Below, piece by piece: positions 48,865 to 56,778 of a stretch of 64,000 nt of DNA. The notes under the pieces were generated by a model. It had not been told where the DNA came from, made no database searches, and saw only the letters and a program-made list of their open reading frames with translations. The stretch is from Oxalobacter formigenes (GTDB taxonomy: Bacteria; Pseudomonadota; Gammaproteobacteria; Burkholderiales; Burkholderiaceae_D). The stretch lies in NCBI RefSeq assembly GCF_027158485.1, contig NZ_JAMKYJ010000001.1. One strand, written 5' to 3'. The position numbers and the translations under genes are program-made. Position 1 is the first letter of the stretch. Every line of letters starts with the position of its first letter.

Positions 48865-49421
48865 TGAAACCGAACTGGTATTTCGAACTCGACATGCCGG
48901 AAGGAGGAAGAGACGAATTCAGTCCGGCACCGGCCATGCGAAACCGGTTGCTTGGCATCCTGCATGCCTTCTTCAGCCAGAATCCGCACAACTATGCCGT
49001 TGCCTTGCCCAAAGAACGAAACCGGCTGCGCGTATTCGCGTCCTCCCGCGACGATCTGGACAAGCTCGTCGCATACCTGACGCCCAATCGATGGATACGC
49101 GACTACGTCCGGCTGAGCTATCCCGTCAGCGTCGAAACCCTTTCCGTCAAAAAATGGCAATCATATTGCCGCTATCGCATCCCCACGGACAAGTCCGACC
49201 GGAAAACGGGAGAAGAAAAAGGGCTTCTTCGCCAGAGACGAATGAAAGAAGCTCGTGACAAAGGTATGGAATTCTTCATCGTCCATAGCAAGAGCACCGG
49301 GCAAAGCTATTCCTTCTTCATCAACCGGATCGACGGCCTACCATCCGGGGAAGAATGCCTGCCGAACAGCTACGGCTTTTCAACGACAGACAAGCCATTT
49401 TACCTGCCGGAACCATCATGA
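48864..49421 (+). CDS. csy4: crRNA endoribonuclease Csy4 (Cas6f)
   Basis: A 185-residue RNase that cuts the repeat hairpin and stays bound to the 3' end. LGILHAFF aligns with the active-site LH of the Pseudomonas enzyme, giving catalytic His34. SKSTGQSYSFFINR and NSYGFSTTDKPFYL match the conserved C-terminal RNA-binding blocks. An arginine-rich helix (RQRRMKEARDKG) would contact the hairpin major groove. Its stop codon overlaps the cas1 start (ATGA). Confidence 0.95.
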   Translation: MKPNWYFELDMPEGGRDEFSPAPAMRNRLLGILHAFFSQNPHNYAVALPKERNRLRVFASSRDDLDKLVAYLTPNRWIRDYVRLSYPVSVETLSVKKWQSYCRYRIPTDKSDRKTGEEKGLLRQRRMKEARDKGMEFFIVHSKSTGQSYSFFINRIDGLPSGEECLPNSYGFSTTDKPFYLPEPS

Positions 49422-50368
49422 ACGCGCCAGCGAAGGGAAAGCCCCAAATCAACCCGCGAGCCGTCATGCTCTCGAAAAGAGCCAACGTCTTCTATCTGGA
49501 ACACGCCAAGGTCATCCAGATGGACAACCGGATCGTCTATCTGACACAGGATGGAACGGACGTTGAAAAATACTTCAACATCCCGGAACGCAATACGGCT
49601 TTCCTTTTGCTCGGCAAGGGAACCTCCATCACCGACGCTGCCGTGAGACGACTGGCCGAATCCAACGTCATGGTCGGCTTTTGCGGATCGGGCGGTTCTC
49701 CGCTGTTCGGTGCACTGGACATGACCATGCTCGCACCACAAAGCGAATACATGCAGACATGGGTCAGACACTGGTTCGATGAAGAAAAAAGAACACAACT
49801 GGCTCGACATCTGCTCATCACCCGGGCCGATCTGACCGGACGATACTGGAAAGACAACATCGAACTTGTCAAACGTGGCATCCAGCTTCCCGATACGTAC
49901 ATCGATACCTTCAAAAAAGACATCGAAAATGCCAAAAACGCCGAAGCGCTTCTACTCATCGAAGCCCGCTGGGCCAGAACTTTGTACGCCTTGCTGGCAC
50001 AGGGTTTCAAAATCGAATTCAGCCGCAAGGAAGGCGAACGAAAAAACGACACCCTCGCCGATATCGTCAATGGATACCTCGATCACGGCAACTACATCGC
50101 CTACGGCTATGCTTCCGTTGCCCTGTGCGGCATGGGCATCAGCTTCTCACTTCCCCTTCTCCACGGAAAAACCCGCCGGGGCGCCCTCGTCTTCGACATC
50201 GCCGACCTGATCAAGGACGCCTGCGTCATGCCACTGGCCTTTCTCAGTGCCAAACGGGGCGACAACCAGAAAGATTTCCGAAATTCCCTGATTGAATACT
50301 GTCAGGACAAGGAAGTGCTTGACCTTCTTTTTACCTTCATTTCTGAGGCATGCAATAAAGTCGTTTAA
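49418..50368 (+). CDS. cas1: CRISPR integrase Cas1 (type I-F)
   Basis: A 316-residue Cas1. The start is the ATG at 49418 inside the csy4 stop codon; the frame runs further back but is then inside csy4. The beta-domain (KRANVFYLEHAKVIQMDNRIVYL) and LGKGTSITDAAVRRLAESNVMVGFCG are Cas1 hallmarks. LIEARWARTLYALLAQ holds a metal-binding Glu, and FDIADLIKDACVMPLAF the Asp/His region. It integrates spacers together with Cas2. In usual I-F loci cas1 precedes cas2-3; here it is last, directly before the leader of array 2. Confidence 0.95.
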   Translation: MNAPAKGKPQINPRAVMLSKRANVFYLEHAKVIQMDNRIVYLTQDGTDVEKYFNIPERNTAFLLLGKGTSITDAAVRRLAESNVMVGFCGSGGSPLFGALDMTMLAPQSEYMQTWVRHWFDEEKRTQLARHLLITRADLTGRYWKDNIELVKRGIQLPDTYIDTFKKDIENAKNAEALLLIEARWARTLYALLAQGFKIEFSRKEGERKNDTLADIVNGYLDHGNYIAYGYASVALCGMGISFSLPLLHGKTRRGALVFDIADLIKDACVMPLAFLSAKRGDNQKDFRNSLIEYCQDKEVLDLLFTFISEACNKVV

Positions 50369-50464
50369 AATCAACTACTTGAAAATTCATGAAAAAACGA
50401 AGGTCAAACGGTGAAAAAGGAGACAAGTCAATAATAAACAAGGATTTTTTCAAAAAATTGTCTA
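50369..50464 (+). promoter_or_regulatory. Leader of CRISPR array 2
   Basis: The 96 bases between the cas1 stop codon and the first repeat. Shared blocks with leader 1 are TTGAAAATT, AAAAAACGAAGGTCAAA, AATAAACAAGG and TTGTCTAGTGA next to repeat 1. The AT-rich stretch lacks a clear promoter box, so some transcription may come from the cas operon. Confidence 0.7.
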
Positions 50465-51332
50465 GTGAACCACCGTGTAGGTGGCTTAGAAGAAAAGGGT
50501 CTTTCTGGATGATGAAACGATTAAGTGAACCACCGTGTAGGTGGCTTAGAAGCCGGTGAAGACACTGAGAACAAGCAGCCTGTTGTGAACCACCGTGTAG
50601 GTGGCTTAGAAGGAAGGAGGCGGTTGAAGATCAGCCGTGGCATCGTGAACCACCGTGTAGGTGGCTTAGAAGAGCTTCGCCAGAAGTTTTAGCCCTTCTC
50701 AAACGTGAACCACCGTGTAGGTGGCTTAGAAGGTCAATCGCTGCTGTTGAACTTTTTGCATTGGGTGAACCACCGTGTAGGTGGCTTAGAAGGAATGCAT
50801 CGGCAGCCGCCCGGATCTCTCCGCGTGAACCACCGTGTAGGTGGCTTAGAAGAAAAGAACTGAGGCGTGAACCATGACATTAAAGTGAACCACCGTGTAG
50901 GTGGCTTAGAAGTTGTCATAAAATACTATTCCTTTATCGAGACTGTGAACCACCGTGTAGGTGGCTTAGAAGTGATTTGCGCCGCCGGGAATGCCCGACA
51001 ATAAGTGAACCACCGTGTAGGTGGCTTAGAAGATCGCCTGAACCTGTTTCTAAAGAGAAGAAATGTGAACCACCGTGTAGGTGGCTTAGAAGACGCATCG
51101 CCGGACACCCGCGCATTTCCGTACGTGAACCACCGTGTAGGTGGCTTAGAAGTTGAAGATATCGACCAATGTCGAGGTGTTCTCGTGAACCACCGTGTAG
51201 GTGGCTTAGAAGATTCTGGAAGAATTGATCAGAAGATTTGTACGGTGAACCACCGTGTAGGTGACTTAGAAGATCATGGCACCTTTTTGTTAGTCATAAT
51301 CGCCGTGAACCACCGTACAGGTGGCTTGGAAA
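50465..51332 (+). CRISPR. CRISPR array 2, type I-F-like, 15 repeats
   Basis: Fifteen 28-base repeats at 60-base intervals from 50465 to 51305 with 32-base spacers (14 spacers). The typical repeat begins GTGAACCACC, has loop GTGTA between CCACC and GGTGG and ends CTTAGAAG, differing from array 1 at two positions. Units 1-13 are identical. Unit 14 has GTGAC for GTGGC; unit 15 has loop GTACA and ends CTTGGAAA, close to the classical I-F repeat. A further faint copy starts at 51365. Decay at the right end again puts the leader on the left. Confidence 0.97.
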
Positions 51333-51513
51333 CGTTAATAGGACGAATAAAGAAACTTCGCTGGATGAACCATTCAGCAAATAGCAAGTGCCATGTATAT
51401 TTTATAAAATATTCATTCGGTTTTCCTGAATGGAACGAACTCCCGTTAACTGATAAACTTGCCATCCGGAATGTCTGACCTGTACAAAAACGGTCGCCTC
51501 TTCAAGCTATGCT

Positions 51514-52113
51514 ATGGGAAAATTGATCATTAAAGCGGCGTTGTCCGTTTTCATCTGTTGCCTGATATACGAATTCTTCGATATCGGCACAGGTATCCCC
51601 TTTTATTCGGGCATTGCAGCGATCATCTGCCTGCAGCCGGAAATCAAAAGCACCTTCCGGATCGGCATGAACCGGACGATCGGTACCTTGATCGGCGGTT
51701 TTACGGGAATGGCGATCCTCTTCATTCTGCGGGAATTCTCCCTGTTTTCCTTTCCGACCCTTAAAAACTTCCTGATTTCCCTGTGCATCATTCCCCTGAT
51801 GTTTCTGGCCGAATCCTTCAAAAGAGGCCCTCTTTCACACCTTCTTGAAAAGGCCCGGCAAAACAACCTCTTCAGTATCGCCCCATTGATCGTTTTTGCC
51901 GATTTCATGCGCAAAAGCGCCCTGACCAATATCACCTGCGTCGCCTTTTTGAGCGTGACAATCACGCACGGCGCAGATTCCAGCATTTCAGGGTTTGCAT
52001 TGAACCGCATATTCGATACCCTGATCGGCGTATTTGTTTCCTTTTTCGTCAATATCATCCCGATGGGCGCCGAAGCGAATGCCACCGGACGCGAAACGCA
52101 TGACGTGGAGTAG
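51514..52113 (+). CDS. FUSC/aromatic-acid-exporter-like membrane protein, copy 1
   Basis: A 199-residue protein with about five membrane segments: AALSVFICCLIYEFF, then YSGIAAIICLQ, TIGTLIGGFTGMAILFIL, FLISLCIIPLMFLAE and LIGVFVSFFVNIIP. The PEIKSTFRIGMNRTIGTLIGG signature resembles the N-terminal domain of the FUSC/DUF939 family, putative exporters of aromatic acids. It lacks the soluble second half of full-length FUSC proteins. The substrate is unknown. A paralogue lies 173 bases downstream. The region between array 2 and this start has no ribosome site that stands out. Confidence 0.65.
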   Translation: MGKLIIKAALSVFICCLIYEFFDIGTGIPFYSGIAAIICLQPEIKSTFRIGMNRTIGTLIGGFTGMAILFILREFSLFSFPTLKNFLISLCIIPLMFLAESFKRGPLSHLLEKARQNNLFSIAPLIVFADFMRKSALTNITCVAFLSVTITHGADSSISGFALNRIFDTLIGVFVSFFVNIIPMGAEANATGRETHDVE

Positions 52114-52286
52114 AAAACAATTCTCCCTCCATACGACCGGTTTGCCTGTTTTTCCCCTCTCTTCTCTCTTTATTTGCCCAAAGGCGGCAAAATCCCGCGT
52201 CAATTTCACGAAAGAAAAACATAGGTCAAGAACTTTGGCAATTCTTTTGGCTAAGATATGAAAACTGTCTTTATTATCAACTTGAT

Positions 52287-53066
52287 ATGGGAATCGTCAT
52301 CATCAAGGCAGCGATATCGGTCTTTATCTGCTGTCTGATCTATCTTTTTTTTGATATCGGAACCGGTGCGCCGTTTTATTCGGCCATCGCGGCGGTGATT
52401 TGCCTGCAACCTGAAATCAAGAGTACGTTCCGTATCGGGCTGAACCGGACAATCGGCACCCTTATCGGCGGTTTCACCGGCATGTTCGTGCTTTTCCTGA
52501 TCCGGGGCATTGAACTCGAGTCGCATCCCGTCTTTGCCTATTTGTTGATCTCGTTTTGCATCATTCCACTCATGTTTCTTGCCGAGATCGTCAAAAAACC
52601 GCCCCATTTCAAAATCACCAGCCCCAAACAGGAAGAAAAACACCCTTTTGCACTTGCGCCCTTCAAATATCTCGTCGATTTCATGCGCAAGAACGCATTG
52701 ACGAACATTACCTGCATCGCTTTTCTGAGTGTGACCGTCACACACGGAACCGACACCAGTATTTCCGGTTTTGCCTTGAACCGCATGCTCGACACCCTGA
52801 TCGGGGTATTCGTTTCTTTCTTCGTCAATATCATCCCGATCCGTTCGCAAGAGTCTTTAAAGCATGACATGCAGGCAGCCACCGACGCTGCCTGTCATTG
52901 CAAATGTCACCAAAAAGACATACCTCCCTCACCTGCACGCGACCCGCGAAAACGCTACATTGCCCTTTCCGGCCATGTGGAAACTGAAAAGGAAATCAAA
53001 ATCCACTCTGCACCGTCCACGAAACGTATTCCGCGTCCCCATGACAGGAATCACGACGACGCCTGA
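52287..53066 (+). CDS. FUSC/aromatic-acid-exporter-like membrane protein, copy 2
   Basis: A 259-residue paralogue of the preceding gene, with near-identical elements (AAISVFICCLIYLFFDIGTG, KSTFRIGLNRTIGTLIGG, FALNRMLDTLIGVFVSFFVN). It adds a C-terminal tail of about 60 residues containing a CHCKCH cluster and then a basic, proline-rich stretch, which is cytoplasmic by the positive-inside rule and could bind metal. The two copies probably arose by tandem duplication. They may form a hetero-oligomer. Family assignment rests on the membrane pattern and the TIGTLIGG motif. Confidence 0.6.
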   Translation: MGIVIIKAAISVFICCLIYLFFDIGTGAPFYSAIAAVICLQPEIKSTFRIGLNRTIGTLIGGFTGMFVLFLIRGIELESHPVFAYLLISFCIIPLMFLAEIVKKPPHFKITSPKQEEKHPFALAPFKYLVDFMRKNALTNITCIAFLSVTVTHGTDTSISGFALNRMLDTLIGVFVSFFVNIIPIRSQESLKHDMQAATDAACHCKCHQKDIPPSPARDPRKRYIALSGHVETEKEIKIHSAPSTKRIPRPHDRNHDDA

Positions 53067-53320
53067 AGATTCCTTTTGACAGTCCAGCCCTGTTTTTCCC
53101 GCCCCAAAACGTAAAAACACCCAAACGCCATATAGCCAAAAAGTTCTCTTTATCCTGCACTATCGTCTTCCCCTTTTATTTTTCCCTGCAAACAATCTTC
53201 CGGACCTGTTCCTTTTGAACCGGCGAAAAAGGGTGACTGGACCAAAGCAATCGCACCGTTATTCATGAAAAAAATTTGATGAATGCTCGAATGATGTAAA
53301 AAAACCACCAGCACAGTGCA
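53067..53320. other. Intergenic region downstream of the FUSC-like pair
   Basis: First part of the 394-base gap before porin 1. I see no open frame with a ribosome site and no terminator hairpin in this part. Confidence 0.35.
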
Positions 53321-53375
53321 AACCGCTATTACTATTCGGAATAGCGTATCGTTATTCAAAAATAGAATAGCGGTT
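53321..53375 (+). promoter_or_regulatory. Dyad-rich region upstream of porin 1
   Basis: A perfect 10-bp inverted repeat, AACCGCTATT and its complement (53321-53330/53366-53375), encloses the palindrome CTATTC-G-GAATAG (53332-53344) and further TTATTC/GAATAG halves. It lies about 86 bp before the porin start and reads like an operator cluster for a repressor or activator of porin expression. Confidence 0.45.
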
Positions 53376-53460
53376 CGCATACATTATACAAAATGTCTTC
53401 TGGCATTTTTCAATCATTAAAGAGGGATTTGCAAATCCCCTGTCAATTTACGGAGTGATA

Positions 53461-54498
53461 ATGAAGAAAAACCTTTTGGCGCTGGCGCTACTCGGTTCGA
53501 TTTCGGGACTGGCATGTGCCCAGAGCAACGTCACCATTTACGGCATTGTCGATACCGGTTTCATCAAGGAAACCGGTTCCGATGGTCGAATGGGAGAAAA
53601 CATAAACAACCGCATCGGTTTTAGAGGATCGGAAGATCTCGGAAGCGGTTACAAGGCCACGTTCCAGCTTGAAAAACGTTTCAACCTGAACGATGGCACC
53701 ATCAGTGGTGTGGACTGGGAAGGCGCGTCCAATCTCGGCATTTCCAGTCCCTTCGGCGCCGTCCGTTTAGGCCGCTTGAACGAATTGCCTACGGAAACTT
53801 TCCGTACCCTCGACCCGTTCAACCAGTTCGGTGTCGGCAGTATGCTCTTAAGCTCCCAGCGTTCGACCCGACTTTCGAATACGGTTCGCTACGACAGTCC
53901 GAACCTGTCCGGCTTCAAACTGGGCGCAACATATTCCCTGGGTAAAAATACCAACAGCGATTCCATCGCTACCGGTGATATCCCGATGAAAAATCAGGGT
54001 GCCGACAACGACGGTTATGCCATATCGGTCAAATACGATAACGGAGGCGTGTCGGCACTGGCAAACTGGAGCCGTCTGGCCGATTCGAACGATTCATCCG
54101 TCTGGAACCTTGGTGGAGCCTATTCCTTCGGACCGGCGAAAATTTCGCTCGGCTATGAAAAAACGCATGACAAGGGGTGGAAACTGGGCTCGGTCAAATC
54201 CGGAAAACGTTCGTCACAGGATAACTGGCTTCTGGGTCTCGTTTACCAGCTTGGCGCAGGCCGGATCAATGCCTCGTTCAGTTACATGGACATCGACCAT
54301 TCCAGCAAATGGAACGGCAGCAAGGACATAAAAAAATACTCGCTTGGATATGAGCACAAACTGTCGAAACGGACAACCCTCTACGGCATGGTCTCCTGGT
54401 CGGACTTTGAAAACGGACAGGTCGCCGATTTCTATCGCGGCAGTAGCGCAGACGATAGTGTCACAGGCGTTCAGGTCGGCATTACCCACAAATTCTGA
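53461..54498 (+). CDS. General porin 1
   Basis: A 345-residue outer-membrane trimeric porin of the betaproteobacterial type. The signal peptide is MKKNLLALALLGSISGLACAQ, and the mature chain starts with SNVTIYGIVDTGFI, the first beta strand of this family. FRGSEDLGSGYKATFQLEKRF and the SSPFGAVRLGRLNE block follow. It ends in GVQVGITHKF, the terminal Phe recognised by the Bam machinery. ATG at 53461 has a GGAG site upstream; a GTG two codons earlier is also possible. Two paralogues and a chimera lie downstream. Confidence 0.93.
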   Translation: MKKNLLALALLGSISGLACAQSNVTIYGIVDTGFIKETGSDGRMGENINNRIGFRGSEDLGSGYKATFQLEKRFNLNDGTISGVDWEGASNLGISSPFGAVRLGRLNELPTETFRTLDPFNQFGVGSMLLSSQRSTRLSNTVRYDSPNLSGFKLGATYSLGKNTNSDSIATGDIPMKNQGADNDGYAISVKYDNGGVSALANWSRLADSNDSSVWNLGGAYSFGPAKISLGYEKTHDKGWKLGSVKSGKRSSQDNWLLGLVYQLGAGRINASFSYMDIDHSSKWNGSKDIKKYSLGYEHKLSKRTTLYGMVSWSDFENGQVADFYRGSSADDSVTGVQVGITHKF

Positions 54499-54556
54499 GC
54501 CTGAAAAACGGTTTCATTTGCCTTGAAAAACAAAAACAACGTTGTCGTCATTTTCT

Positions 54557-54584
54557 GCGTACCCCTTCGGGGTACGCTTTTTTA
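54557..54584 (+). terminator. Terminator of porin 1
   Basis: GCGTACCCC-TTCG-GGGTACGC followed by seven T residues, about 60 bases after the stop codon. Very stable tetraloop hairpin. The remaining gap to 54822 is AT-rich with no gene seen. Confidence 0.9.
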
Positions 54585-54822
54585 ACACGAATGATCAAAA
54601 AAGCCTCATTCAATCCTTTTTTTCTTTCTTTCGCAGGGGATATATGTCCCTTTTTTGATGAAAATCCGCTTAACGTCCCTTATCTTTCCCTGACTTGCAA
54701 ATAATTGCCCCAAATCGATAGTCAGGAAAAATTATGTGTGATAAATTGTAAGAATAAAGGTTGTAAACGTAAAAAAATCATAAAATTTCATTGTCTTAGA
54801 GCCTTTACCTGGAGTTGTATCG

Positions 54823-55776
54823 ATGAGAAATGCAATATCTTGTCCTGTAACACCTCCTGCCACCCGTTTCAGTACAAAATGGCTGGTATCGGGTATGCTC
54901 GGCCTTATTGCTGCACTCCTTTGCGTTTCCCCTCATGCTGCCGTCAACAAAACCGACTCCGGCAAGCAGACTCCGGTCAAATCCGGAAAAGGCAAAACCC
55001 GCAAGGCCACCACTCGAAACAGAAAAACAGAAGATGCCAGTCACTGGCAGAAAAAACAGCCCTTCGCTGCATTGTCAAACGATAAAAAAAGTCAGACTCC
55101 AGTCAAACAATCCTCGCGGAATGCAAAAAAGAATTTTGCCGATTACCGGTTCGTGAATAATTTGCCTGAAACCGGAAAAACACGGGAAGACAGCCGCAGC
55201 GTCAAGCTCGCGTCATCCGTTTTTACACAAAAAGGAAACAGTCTGCCGTCCGCATATGTTTCGAAAAACCAGTCGGTTTTCATGACGGATACAAAGGAAT
55301 CCGGAACCGGTAATGCAGACAACAATGGATATGCAATGGGGCCTGCGCGTTTCTCCATGAGCTATGAAAAATCGCAAGATCCAACAGAAAGGGTTTCAAG
55401 ATTTTTGTCCGGAAAAGCCACTCCGGATATCGCCACCAATATCGTGGAAACCCGGCAAAACCAGCCCAATCTCCAGCTGGGAATGGAATATGCAACCGGC
55501 AATGGCCGTGTCAACGCCTCGGTCAATTATGTCAAACTGAAAGATACAAAAGGAGCCGCTTCAGGAACAGCAGGAACGAATAACAATAATGATTCGACCG
55601 ACTTGAAAACCATTGCGATCGGCTATACATACGATGTGTCAAACAGGACATCATTTTATGGCATGGTCGCCCGTACCGATTATGAAAGGGAAGCCATGGC
55701 CGGCTATATGAGAGGCAATGGCTCCGACGAGGACAGCGTCACCGGCGTACAATTCGGCATGACGCACAAGTTTTAG
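54823..55776 (+). CDS. Porin-derived chimera with a basic N-terminal half
   Basis: A 317-residue exported protein. A membrane-like signal segment (residues 19-42) is followed by about 120 residues that are Lys/Ser/Thr-rich and without beta pattern (GKGKTRKATTRNRKTEDAS). From about residue 160 it is clearly a general porin: GNADNNGYAMGPARFSMSYE aligns with the late middle of porin 1, then GNGRVNASVNYVKL, SNRTSFYGMVARTDYE and terminal GVQFGMTHKF. The first eight or so strands are missing, so a closed 16-strand barrel is not possible by itself. It may be a decayed porin refitted with a new N-terminus or a protein of new function; a normal terminator follows. Confidence 0.7.
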   Translation: MRNAISCPVTPPATRFSTKWLVSGMLGLIAALLCVSPHAAVNKTDSGKQTPVKSGKGKTRKATTRNRKTEDASHWQKKQPFAALSNDKKSQTPVKQSSRNAKKNFADYRFVNNLPETGKTREDSRSVKLASSVFTQKGNSLPSAYVSKNQSVFMTDTKESGTGNADNNGYAMGPARFSMSYEKSQDPTERVSRFLSGKATPDIATNIVETRQNQPNLQLGMEYATGNGRVNASVNYVKLKDTKGAASGTAGTNNNNDSTDLKTIAIGYTYDVSNRTSFYGMVARTDYEREAMAGYMRGNGSDEDSVTGVQFGMTHKF

Positions 55777-55843
55777 GAAAACTGACTGCAGGGAAACACT
55801 CTCCGTCCCTTCCGAACAGACCTTCAACTCTGAAACTGTCCTC

Positions 55844-55879
55844 AAAAAAGGCGTGCAGCGCAATCTGCACGCCTTTTTT
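55844..55879 (+). terminator. Terminator after the porin chimera
   Basis: AAAAAAGGCGTGCAG and its complement around a six-base loop, with T-runs on both sides; it can act in both directions. Confidence 0.85.
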
Positions 55880-55991
55880 CCATTTTCCTTCCCCTTCTCC
55901 ATCCAAAAAAGACATTTTCTGACCTTGCCGCAACAGTTTGCCCTGTTTTCCCCGGCCGATAATGGAAAAGATGAAAAAGTGGGGATACCAT

Positions 55992-56017
55992 GAAGGTGAG
56001 GCTGCTTTAACACCTTC
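55992..56017 (+). promoter_or_regulatory. Hairpin in the leader of the oxidase-fold gene
   Basis: GAAGGTG and CACCTTC form a seven-base-pair stem with loop AGGCTGCTTTAA, about 80 bases before the start at 56099. No T-run follows and I do not recognise a known riboswitch. It could be a regulatory leader element or an operator. Confidence 0.25.
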
Positions 56018-56098
56018 AGTATTGGCAAACCTCCACCGTCATCAACACCGCCCGTCCTGATTGTCATGTCAGGCCGGACAACACGAAAGGAGGACAAT

Positions 56099-56506
56099 AT
56101 GGAAGTCATCGTCCGTTTTTTAAAGGAAAACCCTGTCCAGTTTCTCGCTACCATCGGTCTTGACGGCAAACCCAAGGTAAGGCCCTTCCACTTCATGATG
56201 GAAGACGACGGCAAATTCTGGTTTTGCACCAGCAACCGGAAAGACGTTTATGCCGAACTGAAAAATGCACCTTACGTCGAGCTCTCCGTCGCCTCGCCGG
56301 AACATACCTGGCTGAGGCTGGCGGGAAAAGTGGTCTTCGAAAACAACATGGCCATCAAAAACAGAATCATGGACGAATGCGAAATGGTTCGTACCGTGTT
56401 CAGGACAGCAGACAATCCCGTTTTTGAAGTGTTCTATCTCGAAGAGGCCATCGCAAGCGTTTCCAACCTGACCGGTTCGCCTGCCAAGAAATATCACCTC
56501 GTATAA
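56099..56506 (+). CDS. Pyridoxamine-5'-phosphate-oxidase-fold protein
   Basis: A 135-residue split-barrel flavin-binding protein. It contains FLKENPVQFLATIGLDGKPKVRPFHF, the start of the PNPOx-like fold, and KFWFCTSNRKDVYAELKNAPYVELSV, where the flavin would bind. Members are often FMN- or F420-dependent reductases of unknown substrate. The start at 56099 has a strong AGGAGG site six bases upstream. It ends in AKKYHLV. Flanked by terminators, so it is transcribed alone. Confidence 0.85.
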   Translation: MEVIVRFLKENPVQFLATIGLDGKPKVRPFHFMMEDDGKFWFCTSNRKDVYAELKNAPYVELSVASPEHTWLRLAGKVVFENNMAIKNRIMDECEMVRTVFRTADNPVFEVFYLEEAIASVSNLTGSPAKKYHLV

Positions 56507-56520
56507 GACCGATCGTCATG

Positions 56521-56555
56521 AAAAAAACGCGGATTGTTACATCCGCGCTTTTTTA
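56521..56555 (+). terminator. Terminator of the oxidase-fold gene
   Basis: CGCGGAT/ATCCGCG stem with six-base loop and T-run, 15 bases past the stop codon; A-run on the other side makes it bidirectional. Confidence 0.85.
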
Positions 56556-56778
56556 TTATTCACTTTGCCATCAACCATTTTCCTCCTGTCAGCAAAAAAA
56601 CGGGCCGATGCACATATGCAACGTTTTTTGGGCCGTTTCCGCTATTTTTCGCGAGACTGCCAACCCGTTATTTCATTGTCACGAAACCGTCACACAAAAG
56701 CTTTTAGATGATCATGAGCAAGCAGAAAACAGCGTTTGTCTCAGCAAAAAAAGACACAAACTACATCTGGAGTGATCA

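Noticed and set aside
41399..51365. Self-targeting spacers against this window
   Set aside because: By eye no spacer matched sequence elsewhere in the window; a real search against the whole genome and phage databases would be needed.
54705..55085. Plus-strand frame (126 codons) overlapping the porin chimera start
   Set aside because: It overlaps the chimera in another frame, lacks a ribosome site and has low-complexity basic content.
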